Assembly (NCBI RefSeq): GCF_000746525.1
Contig: NZ_CP009048.1
Span: forward strand, 3,031,501-3,095,500
Direction of reading: 5' to 3'
Length of the DNA: 64,000 nt
DNA from: Pseudomonas alkylphenolica
GTDB lineage: Bacteria > Pseudomonadota > Gammaproteobacteria > Pseudomonadales > Pseudomonadaceae
Shown: positions 1-7,053 of the stretch, piece after piece
How the letters are laid out: the number at the start of each line of letters is the position of its first letter
Position numbering within the stretch: position 1 is the first letter of the stretch
Translations under genes and position numbers: made by a program
The notes under the pieces: generated by a model
Seen by the model: only the letters and a program-made list of their open reading frames with translations
What the model was told of the DNA's origin: nothing
Databases searched by the model: none

Positions 1-457
1 ACAGGTTCAGGGCATTGGCCTTGCCACCCTGGCGCAAGAAGTGCCAGAGCCGCTCGGCCTGCTCTGCCGACACGGTACTGAGGCTGGTAAGTTCCGGATC
101 GGGGCGATCATCACCCGGCACCAGGATCAGCTGCACGCCACGGGCTGCCAGCTCCAGCAGTTGCTCGACACCGTAGCGCCAATAGCCGACGCCACCGTGC
201 AACGACACCAGAATCACCTTGGCATGACGCAATACCTCGTCGACATACAGGTCGACCGAGGCATGGTTTTGCACCTGCATCGGGTTGGCCAGACGCAGGC
301 TGGGGAAATCCTCGGGCAGTTGCTGGGCGGTTTCGGCCAGCAGCGCCAGGTGTGAGTCACCGCTGCAGAGAATGACCAGCTCGGCCGGGGTCTGGCCGAG
401 ATCGGCAATACTGTCGTCCGGTACAAAACCACCGGGCTGGGTCCGCAGCAGGTGCAT
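1..457 (-). CDS. cobN: Cobaltochelatase subunit CobN (N-terminal part, runs off the window)
   Basis: CobN is the large ATP-dependent subunit of the aerobic cobaltochelatase (CobNST), which inserts cobalt into hydrogenobyrinate a,c-diamide in the cytoplasm. About 152 N-terminal residues are visible, starting MHLLRTQPGGFVPDD and continuing with VILCSGDSHLALLAE and VSLHGGVGYWRYGVEQLLEL, which I recognise as the start of pseudomonad CobN. The ATG at 457-455 lies 3 nt after the cobW stop codon, so the two genes form one transcript under the upstream cobalamin riboswitch. A shorter out-of-frame reading on the same strand was discarded because it lacks this family signature. The rest of the gene is beyond base 1. 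Confidence 0.85.
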   Translation of the reverse strand, partial: MHLLRTQPGGFVPDDSIADLGQTPAELVILCSGDSHLALLAETAQQLPEDFPSLRLANPMQVQNHASVDLYVDEVLRHAKVILVSLHGGVGYWRYGVEQLLELAARGVQLILVPGDDRPDPELTSLSTVSAEQAERLWHFLRQGGKANALNL

Positions 458-460
458 GGA

Positions 461-1528
461 TCAGACGCTCAAGGCGGCGCGCAGGCCCGCTTCCAGTTGG
501 GCCGCATCCAGTTCCTGGCCGATCAGCACCAGGCGCGTGGTGCGCGGCTCTTCACTGCGCCAGGCGCGGTCGAAGTGTTTGTCGAAGCGGGTGCCCACGC
601 CCTGAATCAGCAAACGCATCGGCTTGCCGGGGATCGCCGCAAAGCCTTTGACCCGCAGGATGCCGTGTTGCACCACCAGTTGGGTCAGGGCGTCGAGCAG
701 CAGGCTTTCGTCGGCTTCCGGCAGCTCGATGGAGATCGAGTCGAAGGCATCGTGGTCGTGATCGTCGTGGTCATCGCCGTCATGGTGCGAGTCGTGGTGA
801 GTACGCCGGCCATCGATATGCGCTTCCGATTCGGCGCCCAGGCCCAGCAGCACTTCCAGTGGCAGACGGCCGCTGCTGGCTTCGATCACCTTGACGGCTG
901 GCGGCAGCTCTTCCTGCACTTCGGCGCGAACCTTGGCCAGGTCATCGGCGGCAATCAGGTCAGCCTTGTTCAGCACCACCAGGTCGGCACTGGCCAACTG
1001 GTCGGCGAACAGTTCGTGCAGCGGCGACTCGTGATCCAGGTTCGGGTCGAGTTTGCGCTGGGCATCGACCTGGTCCGGGTAGGCGGCAAAGGTGCCTGCG
1101 GCCACGGCCGGGCTGTCGACCACAGTGATCACCGCGTCAACCGTGCAGGCGTTGCGGATCTCTGGCCACTGGAAGGCTTGCACCAGTGGCTTGGGCAGGG
1201 CCAGGCCGCTGGTTTCGATGAGGATGTGATCGAGATCGCCGCGACGGGCAACCAGCTCACGCATCACCGGGAAGAACTCTTCCTGCACGGTGCAGCACAG
1301 GCAGCCGTTGGCCAGTTCATAGACGCGGCCGCTGGCCTCTTCTTCAGTGCAACCGATGCTGCATTGCTTGAGGATCTCGCCGTCGATGCCCAGCTCGCCG
1401 AACTCGTTGACGATCACCGCAATGCGCCGCCCCTGAGCGTTGTCGAGCATATGCCGCAGCAGCGTGGTTTTACCCGAGCCGAGGAAGCCGGTAACGATGG
1501 TGACGGGGAGTTTGGCCAGTGTTTTCAT
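461..1528 (-). CDS. cobW: CobW, GTPase/metallochaperone of cobalamin synthesis
   Basis: CobW belongs to the G3E P-loop GTPase family and is thought to supply cobalt to the CobNST chelatase. The protein (355 aa from the chosen start) opens with MKTLAKLPVTIVTGFLGSGKTTLL, whose GFLGSGKTT is the Walker A loop. A GCLCC metal-binding motif follows the segment ELANGCLCCTVQEEFF. VVLNKADL is the guanine-specificity NKxD motif. A His/Asp-rich loop (HHDSHHDGDDHDDHDHD) precedes the C-terminal CobW_C domain and is typical of metal-handling members. I chose the ATG at 1528 because AAGGG lies 8-9 nt upstream and homologues start with this Met; an in-frame start 18 codons upstream has no support. cobN follows 3 nt downstream. 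The cobalamin riboswitch at about 1636-1832 implies repression by B12. Confidence 0.93.
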   Translation of the reverse strand: MKTLAKLPVTIVTGFLGSGKTTLLRHMLDNAQGRRIAVIVNEFGELGIDGEILKQCSIGCTEEEASGRVYELANGCLCCTVQEEFFPVMRELVARRGDLDHILIETSGLALPKPLVQAFQWPEIRNACTVDAVITVVDSPAVAAGTFAAYPDQVDAQRKLDPNLDHESPLHELFADQLASADLVVLNKADLIAADDLAKVRAEVQEELPPAVKVIEASSGRLPLEVLLGLGAESEAHIDGRRTHHDSHHDGDDHDDHDHDAFDSISIELPEADESLLLDALTQLVVQHGILRVKGFAAIPGKPMRLLIQGVGTRFDKHFDRAWRSEEPRTTRLVLIGQELDAAQLEAGLRAALSV

Positions 1529-1635
1529 GTCGATGCCCTTGGCAGGATGGCGGGCATGCGGGACGAGAGCCGCAGGCATCACTACCTGGGCGCGTTCGCC
1601 ACCGGATCACCCCGCCCGGTTTATGTCGGAAACTG

Positions 1636-1832
1636 TTCGAGGCAGGTCTCCTGGCTGACGGTGTTCAGGCCTTAGGCCTGGCATTCGCTGCGCCTTCCCG
1701 CTAGCGCCTTCGACAGCGCTGACAGTGGCGTGGCAGTAAACATCACCGTTCACAGTTGCGGGGGCAGCCGCGGCTTGAACCGCGTTCCCTTCTTAGCTTC
1801 GGCACGCGCCGAAGAACCTCGAAAGCGCAAGG
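1636..1832 (-). promoter_or_regulatory. Cobalamin (AdoCbl) riboswitch upstream of cobW-cobN
   Basis: Read on the minus strand, this leader contains the cobalamin riboswitch signatures in order: GCCCCCGCAACTGTGAAC (1749-1765), a CCACTG segment, GGGAAGGCGC, and the B12 box AGCCAGGAGACCTGCC (1641-1656). It ends about 110 nt before the cobW ATG, leaving room for an expression platform. The exact 5' edge is estimated. It should switch off cobW-cobN when adenosylcobalamin is plentiful. Confidence 0.93.
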
Positions 1833-1839
1833 CTACGCA

Positions 1840-2110
1840 TGCTTGGGAGGCGGGTCAACGTTTGTCGCATTATCGTTGTAACGACATTGTTTATTCATGC
1901 ATTTTCCGCAGACACTCATTATTTAAAATTCTATTTGCAAGTTACTTCCTACAATTTAACACCCCATAACAACCCCTGCTCAACAGCCACAGAATAGTGA
2001 CCTTAACCCGCAAACTTACATCTTCTTACAAAAACCGAATTGATAAATAAAAACAACAAAGAAACCATGAGCCAACAACAGGAAGAGCCAACCACACCAG
2101 AAAGGAACTC
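1840..2110. other. AT-rich divergent intergenic region
   Basis: This stretch between the cobW riboswitch and the dioxygenase gene is visibly AT-rich (for example the segment around 1915-1975 and 2030-2075) and has no convincing gene. It must hold the divergent promoters for the cobW leader (minus) and the plus-strand amino-acid operon. No -35/-10 pair was clear enough to name. AAAGGAAC at 2100-2107 serves as ribosome binding site for the reading frame starting at 2115. Confidence 0.5.
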
Positions 2111-2114
2111 TTGC

Positions 2115-2183
2115 ATGATCGGCCACCATCAAAGTCCGCTGCGAGCTTTTTCCTCAAACGCCAAAAGCGTGTTCGCAACATGA
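2115..2183 (+). CDS. Possible 22-codon leader ORF before the dioxygenase
   Basis: An ATG at 2115 has a strong AAAGGAAC ribosome binding site and opens a 22-codon frame (begins MIGHHQSPLRAFSS) whose TGA overlaps the ATG at 2180 of the dioxygenase frame. It could be a translationally coupling leader peptide. Alternatively it is the true N-terminus of the dioxygenase, displaced by a frameshift between here and 2180. The sequence alone does not decide. Confidence 0.35.
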   Translation: MIGHHQSPLRAFSSNAKSVFAT

Positions 2184-2288
2184 GTTCCAGCACTGCAATA
2201 CGGTATTCGGACGAAAGCGCACTGTATGAACTTTCCGAATCACTAAATAGCCACCACTACGCCAGCAGCGCTCATTATCCAGCGTCTC
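2180..2288 (+). CDS. 2OG-Fe(II) dioxygenase, exon 1 (5' part before the insertion)
   Basis: This is the N-terminal piece (about 36 codons, including LYELSESLNSHHYA) of a BsmA/IDO-type 2-oxoglutarate dioxygenase. The reading frame is in the same phase as the catalytic exon at 5131-5779. The two parts joined would give roughly 250 residues, close to what I expect for this family, so little or nothing seems lost apart from the insertion. The start is uncertain: ATG 2180 has no Shine-Dalgarno of its own and overlaps the stop of a short upstream frame that does. The insertion begins with GTGCGAC immediately after base 2288. Confidence 0.5.
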
Positions 2289-2701
2289 GTGCGACACGCG
2301 TAGCGTGTCTCCTCCACCAAGCTGTATGGTCAGCTTGATGGGATTTCCGGGAGGAAATCGAATACTTGGGTATCCATCCCCAAGAAACAAAACCGCCCAG
2401 AAGTTCATTGCCTTCAAGAACTTACCGCTGCGGCGGATGGCAAAACCCAAGGTCGTTCAGCTCTCGGTAGCACGACCGCAAAACCAGCAGCATCCGGTTT
2501 TGGAGAGCCCTCTACATACCAACCCAAGCGGGGGATTCGACCCCCGCAGGGGTCTCCTCCTGCTCATTTTGAATCAGGAGGCATCTACTTTCCGACCAAC
2601 GGCTATCTTGCTGTCTTGGTTCGGTCTTCCAGGAGACATGAGCGAAAGCTCTGTCTGTCATTGTCCAACTGCCGCCTCTATGGAGCAGTAGCGGACTCGT
2701 T
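2289..2701 (+). other. Hairpin-rich 413-bp segment between exon 1 and the group II intron (possible structured RNA)
   Basis: At least eight short inverted repeats follow one another on this strand: GACACGC/GCGTGTC (2293-2309), CAAGCTG/CAGCTTG (2318-2337), GATTTCC/GGAAATC (2342-2359), CTTGGG/CCCAAG (2365-2384), GGTCGT/ACGACC (2451-2477), CAAAACC/GGTTTTG (2479-2502), GCGGGGG/CCCCCGC (2528-2547) and CTCCTG/CAGGAG (2557-2580). It starts with GTGCGAC, the same heptamer that opens the canonical intron at 2702. Frames open across much of it (for example 2304-2710) have no start codon with a ribosome site and no family I recognise. It may be a 5' extension of the intron, a relic of a second intron, or an unrelated structured element. 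Confidence 0.45.
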
Positions 2702-3352
2702 GTGCGACCAACGGTAGCCTACGACGGCATGCATCACTGGCAACGGTGGTGTGTGAAGCCCGTCAGACAACGTAGCCCCCATATGGGTGCATCTCTTCCG
2801 CGAGGAGGAATGCAGAGACTCGGAGCAGTACCGGGTTGAGGCGCTAGGCTGGCTGGTACGGCCAACACAAGTGAATCGCTGATAAACACCGTAAGGATAA
2901 CCATGCCAAAACTGCTGTTAGGCATGAACCAAAATGGTACGAGGTTGGATATCCCTGTGGGATGTGGGGGTACGTCGCCATCATAACCTCCGGTGAAAAG
3001 GCGGGGCCTAACCCAGTCGTGTGACAGACAGGGAACGTGGTAAGCCCGTATAACTGCCCTTAGGGCAGGTGGACCGTAAGGAACACTGTTAGTTATGCGG
3101 GTATGGGATCGCAGAAAAAGCGAATGCCAGACCGTAATAGTCTGGATAGAGGTTGAAACATCACCTCACGGGAAACCGGGCAGACTTCTGCGTGGTCTTT
3201 CGTCGCAATTACACTGACAGGAAGCTGTCTCATTAACCCTTGGGTCCATGACCCTTGCTTTTCCGCCCTGGCGGGGTGCACTCGACCCCACCAGGGGTAG
3301 TAGTACGTGCACTCCTCTCCATGGGTGGATTCAACAATGAGAGGAAAGCAGC

Positions 3353-5062
3353 ATGATAGCGCTCAAGCATCAATGCTCGGAGTCTGCGCTTTCCAGCGAG
3401 CCGCAACAGTGGCACGACGTCGATTGGCGTCGAGTTCAGCGGAACGTTCGGGAAATGCAGCTGCGAATTGCGAAGGCTTGTCGGGAAAGCAAATGGCGCA
3501 AGGTTAAGTCCCTGCAACGGATGCTTACCCGCTCAAAGTCGGCCAGATACTTGGCTGTACGGAGAGTCACGGAAAATCAGGGAAGCCGCACGGCGGGAGT
3601 CGATAGGCAACTCTGGGATACACCCAACGCAAAATGGAATGCGGTTGATCAATTGAAGACGCGGGGATACAAGGCTCGGCCATTACGGCGTGTCTACATC
3701 CCGAAATCGGATGGACGGGAACGCCCTTTGGGCATACCGACCATGACGGATAGGGCCATGCAAGCGCTGTATATGCTGGCCCTATCTCCCATCGCCGAAA
3801 CCCGAGGAGATCCGAACAGCTACGGCTTCAGGATCGAACGCTGTACGGCGGATGCGATGGCGCAGTTGTTCTTGTGCCTATCCAAGCGGGCCTCGGCTTG
3901 CTGGGTATTGGACGCGGACATCGAGGGATTCTTCGACAACATCAACCACGAATGGCTATTAAGGAACGCCCCCACGGATACACGGATGCTTCGGCAGTGG
4001 TTAAAGGCTGGAGTCATTCACAAGGGGCAGTTACACGCAACGGACGCAGGCACGCCGCAGGGGGGAATTATCTCCCCGACGCTGGCAAATCTGGCACTGG
4101 ATGGTCTGGAAACACTCCTCAAGGAACACTTGGGGATGTCAAGGGCGAAGAAGCTGAAGGTGAACGTGGTGCGATACGCCGACGACTTCGTAATCACCGG
4201 CACCTCCCCGGAGGTGCTGGAAAACGAAGTAAAACCTTGGGTAGAGCAGTTCCTCGCAACGCGCGGACTGCGGCTTTCACTCAAAAAGACGCGGATCGTT
4301 CACATCGACGGAGGCTTCGACTTTCTTGGATGGAATTTCCGGAAATACGATGGAACGTTACTGATCAAGCCGAGCAAGAAGAACGTCAAGGCGTTCTACA
4401 GCAAGATCAGAGAGGCGATCGACTCTCACAAGACGGCCAAGCAGGAGGATCTGATCCGAATGCTCAACCTAAAACTGAGAGGCTGGGCGCTGTACCACCA
4501 ACCAGTAGTCGCGAAGCAGGCGTATAGCCGAATGGATTACAGGGTGTTTATCAAACTCTGGCGTTGGGCGAAAAGGCGACACCCAAACAAGACCCTCGAT
4601 TGGGTAAGGAAGAAATATTTCCGATCCCTAGGCGATAGGAACTGGGTGTTCGCCACCACGGTGACTGATGAAGCTGGAACAAAACGGGAGGTCGAGCTGT
4701 ACACGCTTGCGAGTACACCGATCGAGCGACATAAGAAGGTGAGTGGGGATTACAATCCCTACGATCCGGCCATGGAAGCTATAGGCGAGAAACTGAGGAC
4801 CGACCGGATGCTGAAACAGCTGAAATACCGGAAACAAATCGGCACTCTATTCGCCAGCCAAAGCGGTCTATGTCAGCTATGTGGGCAACCGATCACTAGG
4901 GAAACAGGGTGGCACGACCACCACATCAATCACCGCTCTTTGGGCGGTGGCGATGAACTAGGCAATCGGGTACTCTTGCACCCCAACTGTCACAACCAGC
5001 TCCACACGCGTGGTCTGCACGTGAGCAAACCGGCTCCCTCTGGGAGCTTCGTAAAGGCTTGA
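3353..5062 (+). CDS. ltrA: Group II intron reverse transcriptase/maturase with HNH endonuclease domain
   Basis: This 569-residue protein mediates splicing and retrohoming of the surrounding intron. The reverse transcriptase domain covers roughly residues 60-330, with RPLGIPTMTDRAMQALYMLAL, a GTPQGGIISPTLANLALDGLE motif (RT4/5) and the catalytic YADD in VVRYADDFVITG. A maturase (X) domain follows with LRGWALYHQP. The C-terminal En domain is of HNH type, with CQLCGQPI, the HDHHINHRSLGGGDE segment and LLHPNCHNQLH. The ATG at 3353 is preceded by GAGAGGAAAG. Its stop codon overlaps the first bases of domain V. The full RT and HNH motifs suggest a mobile, functional intron. Confidence 0.95.
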   Translation: MIALKHQCSESALSSEPQQWHDVDWRRVQRNVREMQLRIAKACRESKWRKVKSLQRMLTRSKSARYLAVRRVTENQGSRTAGVDRQLWDTPNAKWNAVDQLKTRGYKARPLRRVYIPKSDGRERPLGIPTMTDRAMQALYMLALSPIAETRGDPNSYGFRIERCTADAMAQLFLCLSKRASACWVLDADIEGFFDNINHEWLLRNAPTDTRMLRQWLKAGVIHKGQLHATDAGTPQGGIISPTLANLALDGLETLLKEHLGMSRAKKLKVNVVRYADDFVITGTSPEVLENEVKPWVEQFLATRGLRLSLKKTRIVHIDGGFDFLGWNFRKYDGTLLIKPSKKNVKAFYSKIREAIDSHKTAKQEDLIRMLNLKLRGWALYHQPVVAKQAYSRMDYRVFIKLWRWAKRRHPNKTLDWVRKKYFRSLGDRNWVFATTVTDEAGTKREVELYTLASTPIERHKKVSGDYNPYDPAMEAIGEKLRTDRMLKQLKYRKQIGTLFASQSGLCQLCGQPITRETGWHDHHINHRSLGGGDELGNRVLLHPNCHNQLHTRGLHVSKPAPSGSFVKA

Positions 5063-5095
5063 GCCGTATGCGCTGAAAGGCGCACGTACGGTTCT
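5061..5095 (+). ncRNA. Group II intron domain V
   Basis: A 35-nt hairpin opens with GAGCCGTA and closes with TACGGTTCT. The AGC catalytic triad is in the 5' strand, a GAAA-type loop lies near 5073-5078, and an asymmetric bulge sits in the 3' strand. This is the most conserved part of a group II ribozyme and fixes the strand and the 3' end of the intron. Confidence 0.9.
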
Positions 5096-5130
5096 TAGGG
5101 GGGAACTGGCCAGTAATGGTCAGTTCCCAC

Positions 5131-5779
5131 CCGACTGGTTGCTCAACTGGGTAACGAAGCGTGTCGCGCATTCAATGCAACCTGGAACAACCTGCAGCCG
5201 GACAACTATCTGAGCGTCGGCAACGGCACTCGCGAGCGTCGCATCTGCAAGTTCGAGTACCGCCAGCGGGACAGGCGCTGGAAGACGCTCGAAAACTGCC
5301 ACTTCTTTCAGACCCAGGCCCATAACCCGCTACTGGGTGGCATTCAGCGCACCTATGCGCGCAGCGAAACGTCCTTTACCGGCTCGCCCGTGCTGCAAAC
5401 GCTACTGGCAGCTGACCTGGCACTCCTGGATCTGACCGTCGGCCATCGCGACTGGCTGGTCACCTGCCATCAGTTCCGGATCCCGTGCGATGAGCACAGT
5501 GCGGGCCAGGCCACGCCCGAAGGCCGACACCGCGACGGGCATGACTTTGTCTTTCAACACCTGATTCAACGCCAGCTAGTCATTGGCGGAGAAAGTCGGG
5601 TGTTTCACGAAAATGGCGAAACCGTATTCAGTGCAACCCTGACAGATTACATGGAAACCGTCGTTTTGAATGACCGGACACTTCTGCACGAAGTTTCTCC
5701 GTTGCAAAAGCCTCATGCCAGTTCAAATCCAGGCACTCGTGACATGTTGATTATTGACTTCGACTTAACGGAGCACTAA
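5131..5779 (+). CDS. 2OG-Fe(II) dioxygenase family protein, exon 2 (catalytic part)
   Basis: This frame runs without a stop from the intron 3' junction, reading RLVAQLGNEACRAFNATWNNL, to the TAA at 5777-5779, about 215 residues. It resembles the BsmA/isoleucine dioxygenase family (2OG-Fe_Oxy_2), which hydroxylates free amino acids. The HRDGHDF segment supplies the facial-triad H-x-D. The later TLLHEVSPLQ supplies a distal His, followed by the C-terminal strand DMLIIDFDLTEH. An internal ATG at 5390 would give only a truncated protein. The TAATG at the end overlaps the next gene by 1 nt. Activity depends on splicing of the intron. The substrate is unknown; a free amino acid is inferred from the family and neighbours. 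Confidence 0.8.
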
Positions 5780-7053
5780 TGAATCATTCCACTCACGCAC
5801 TTCCGGCCGCCACCCTCAATGTACAAAACTACATTATCGAGCAGTTTGATCAGGCACGCGCACGACGGACTTCCACACTATCCCTGACCGCCAATGAGAA
5901 TGTATTGTCCGAGACTGCTCGCACACTTGGACAAAACCGTCATTACGACCGTTATTTATTTAATGTCCAAACAACTGCTGGCCACCGTTATGCTGCCGAC
6001 TTCAACGGCATGCAGGTCGAACACTTTCCGGAAGTCGAAAAGCTCAAGGCACTCGCGACCCAGGCTGTGCGGTTCATGTTCAACGCCGAATTCGTTGAGT
6101 ACCGTTTGCTTTCCGGCGTCCATTGCACGTTGAGCGTGCTGGCGGCATTAACGGAACCAGGGAAAACCGTTCTGTCCCTGTCACCTGGGAGCGGCGGACA
6201 TTTCGCTACCGGGCCAATGGTGCAAAAGATCGGCAGGCTCAGCCTGTTCTTCAGACTGAGCATCGACGGGCAAATAGATCTGGCCGATTTCGACAAACAG
6301 CTCCAGACCCTCGGGCATCAACCGTCTGCCGTGCTCCTCGACCACGGTCTGACCACACATGCGATCCCCGTCAAACCTTTGCGAAATCTGCTCAACCGCC
6401 ACGGCTACCACCAGACGCTGATCATTTACGACGCTTCCCACACCCTGGGCCTTATCGCCGGTCAGGCATTTGCTAACCCGCTCGATGAGGGCGCCGACAT
6501 CCTTCAGGGCAACACCCACAAGTCACTACCCGGCCCGCACCGGGCATTGATTGTCTGCCGGCGTGCCGACCTCGCCAGGCAGATCGAACAGAACGTCAGC
6601 GCTGCACTCGTGTCCTCGCCCAACCTGCCGGGACTGCTTCAACTGTTCCTTGTGGAAATGGAACGCTATGGCCAGGCTTACGCCCAACGCATGTGCGCCA
6701 ACGCCCGCCAGTTGCACAACGCACTGGCCGACCTTCCCGGGTGGACAGTTCCCCCGACAGACACCCATCTACTGCTGCTCGAAAGCGCCCTCAGCTCGCA
6801 TGCAGCCCAACAGCTCAACGAGCTTGGTATCCGGGTCAACAACAAGCGCATCAATGGCCGTGACTGCCTGCGATTCGGCGTTCAGGAAATCACTCGGCTG
6901 GGTATCACCAACGAGGATCTGGACGCCCTTGCACACATCTTGCGCAACGTTTTGACCGGCGGGACGAACGGCACAGAGCGAATCTGCCTGACGCACATTT
7001 GCCACCGTCTGAACCGGATTCACTATAGCTTCGACCAGGAGCCCTGCCGATGA
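5779..7053 (+). CDS. SHMT-like PLP-dependent enzyme (fold type I)
   Basis: This 424-residue protein resembles serine hydroxymethyltransferase but is divergent. SLTANENVLSE corresponds to the SHMT LIASENxxS motif, and DILQGNTHKSLPGPHRALIV corresponds to the DVVTTTTHKTLRGPR segment with the PLP-binding lysine. YDASHTLGLIAG carries the Asp that contacts the pyridine nitrogen. It is not the housekeeping glyA: it sits in a specialised operon and many flanking SHMT residues differ. By analogy with SHMT-like aldolases and transaldolases (alpha-methylserine aldolase, threonine transaldolases), it could form or cleave a beta-hydroxy amino acid. It overlaps the dioxygenase stop by 1 nt and the next gene by 4 nt (ATGA), indicating translational coupling. 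The substrate is not deducible. Confidence 0.78.
   Translation: MNHSTHALPAATLNVQNYIIEQFDQARARRTSTLSLTANENVLSETARTLGQNRHYDRYLFNVQTTAGHRYAADFNGMQVEHFPEVEKLKALATQAVRFMFNAEFVEYRLLSGVHCTLSVLAALTEPGKTVLSLSPGSGGHFATGPMVQKIGRLSLFFRLSIDGQIDLADFDKQLQTLGHQPSAVLLDHGLTTHAIPVKPLRNLLNRHGYHQTLIIYDASHTLGLIAGQAFANPLDEGADILQGNTHKSLPGPHRALIVCRRADLARQIEQNVSAALVSSPNLPGLLQLFLVEMERYGQAYAQRMCANARQLHNALADLPGWTVPPTDTHLLLLESALSSHAAQQLNELGIRVNNKRINGRDCLRFGVQEITRLGITNEDLDALAHILRNVLTGGTNGTERICLTHICHRLNRIHYSFDQEPCR

Larger units (their letters stand above)
2702..5130 (+). mobile_element. Group II intron (ribozyme plus LtrA-type maturase gene)
   Basis: The intron begins GTGCGACC at 2702, a standard bacterial group II 5' end. 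Its 5' structured part spans about 650 nt before the maturase gene, the usual size for domains I-III, and includes stretches such as CAGACAGGGAACGTGG and GGTAAGCCCG near 3025-3047. The RT gene occupies domain IV. Domain V is at 5061-5095 and a domain VI hairpin (GGGAACTGGCC...TGGTCAGTTCCC) follows, with a terminal AC at 5129-5130. It lies sense to the host gene, so splicing could restore the dioxygenase mRNA. The 3' junction abuts dioxygenase coding sequence. The 5' boundary is ambiguous because exon 1 ends 413 bp earlier, at 2288, also in front of GTGCGAC. Confidence 0.85.

Noticed and set aside
2305..2691. Open frames in the hairpin-rich segment as possible protein genes
   Set aside because: No ribosome site, no recognisable family, and the sequence is dominated by inverted repeats, so an RNA or mobile-element nature is more likely.
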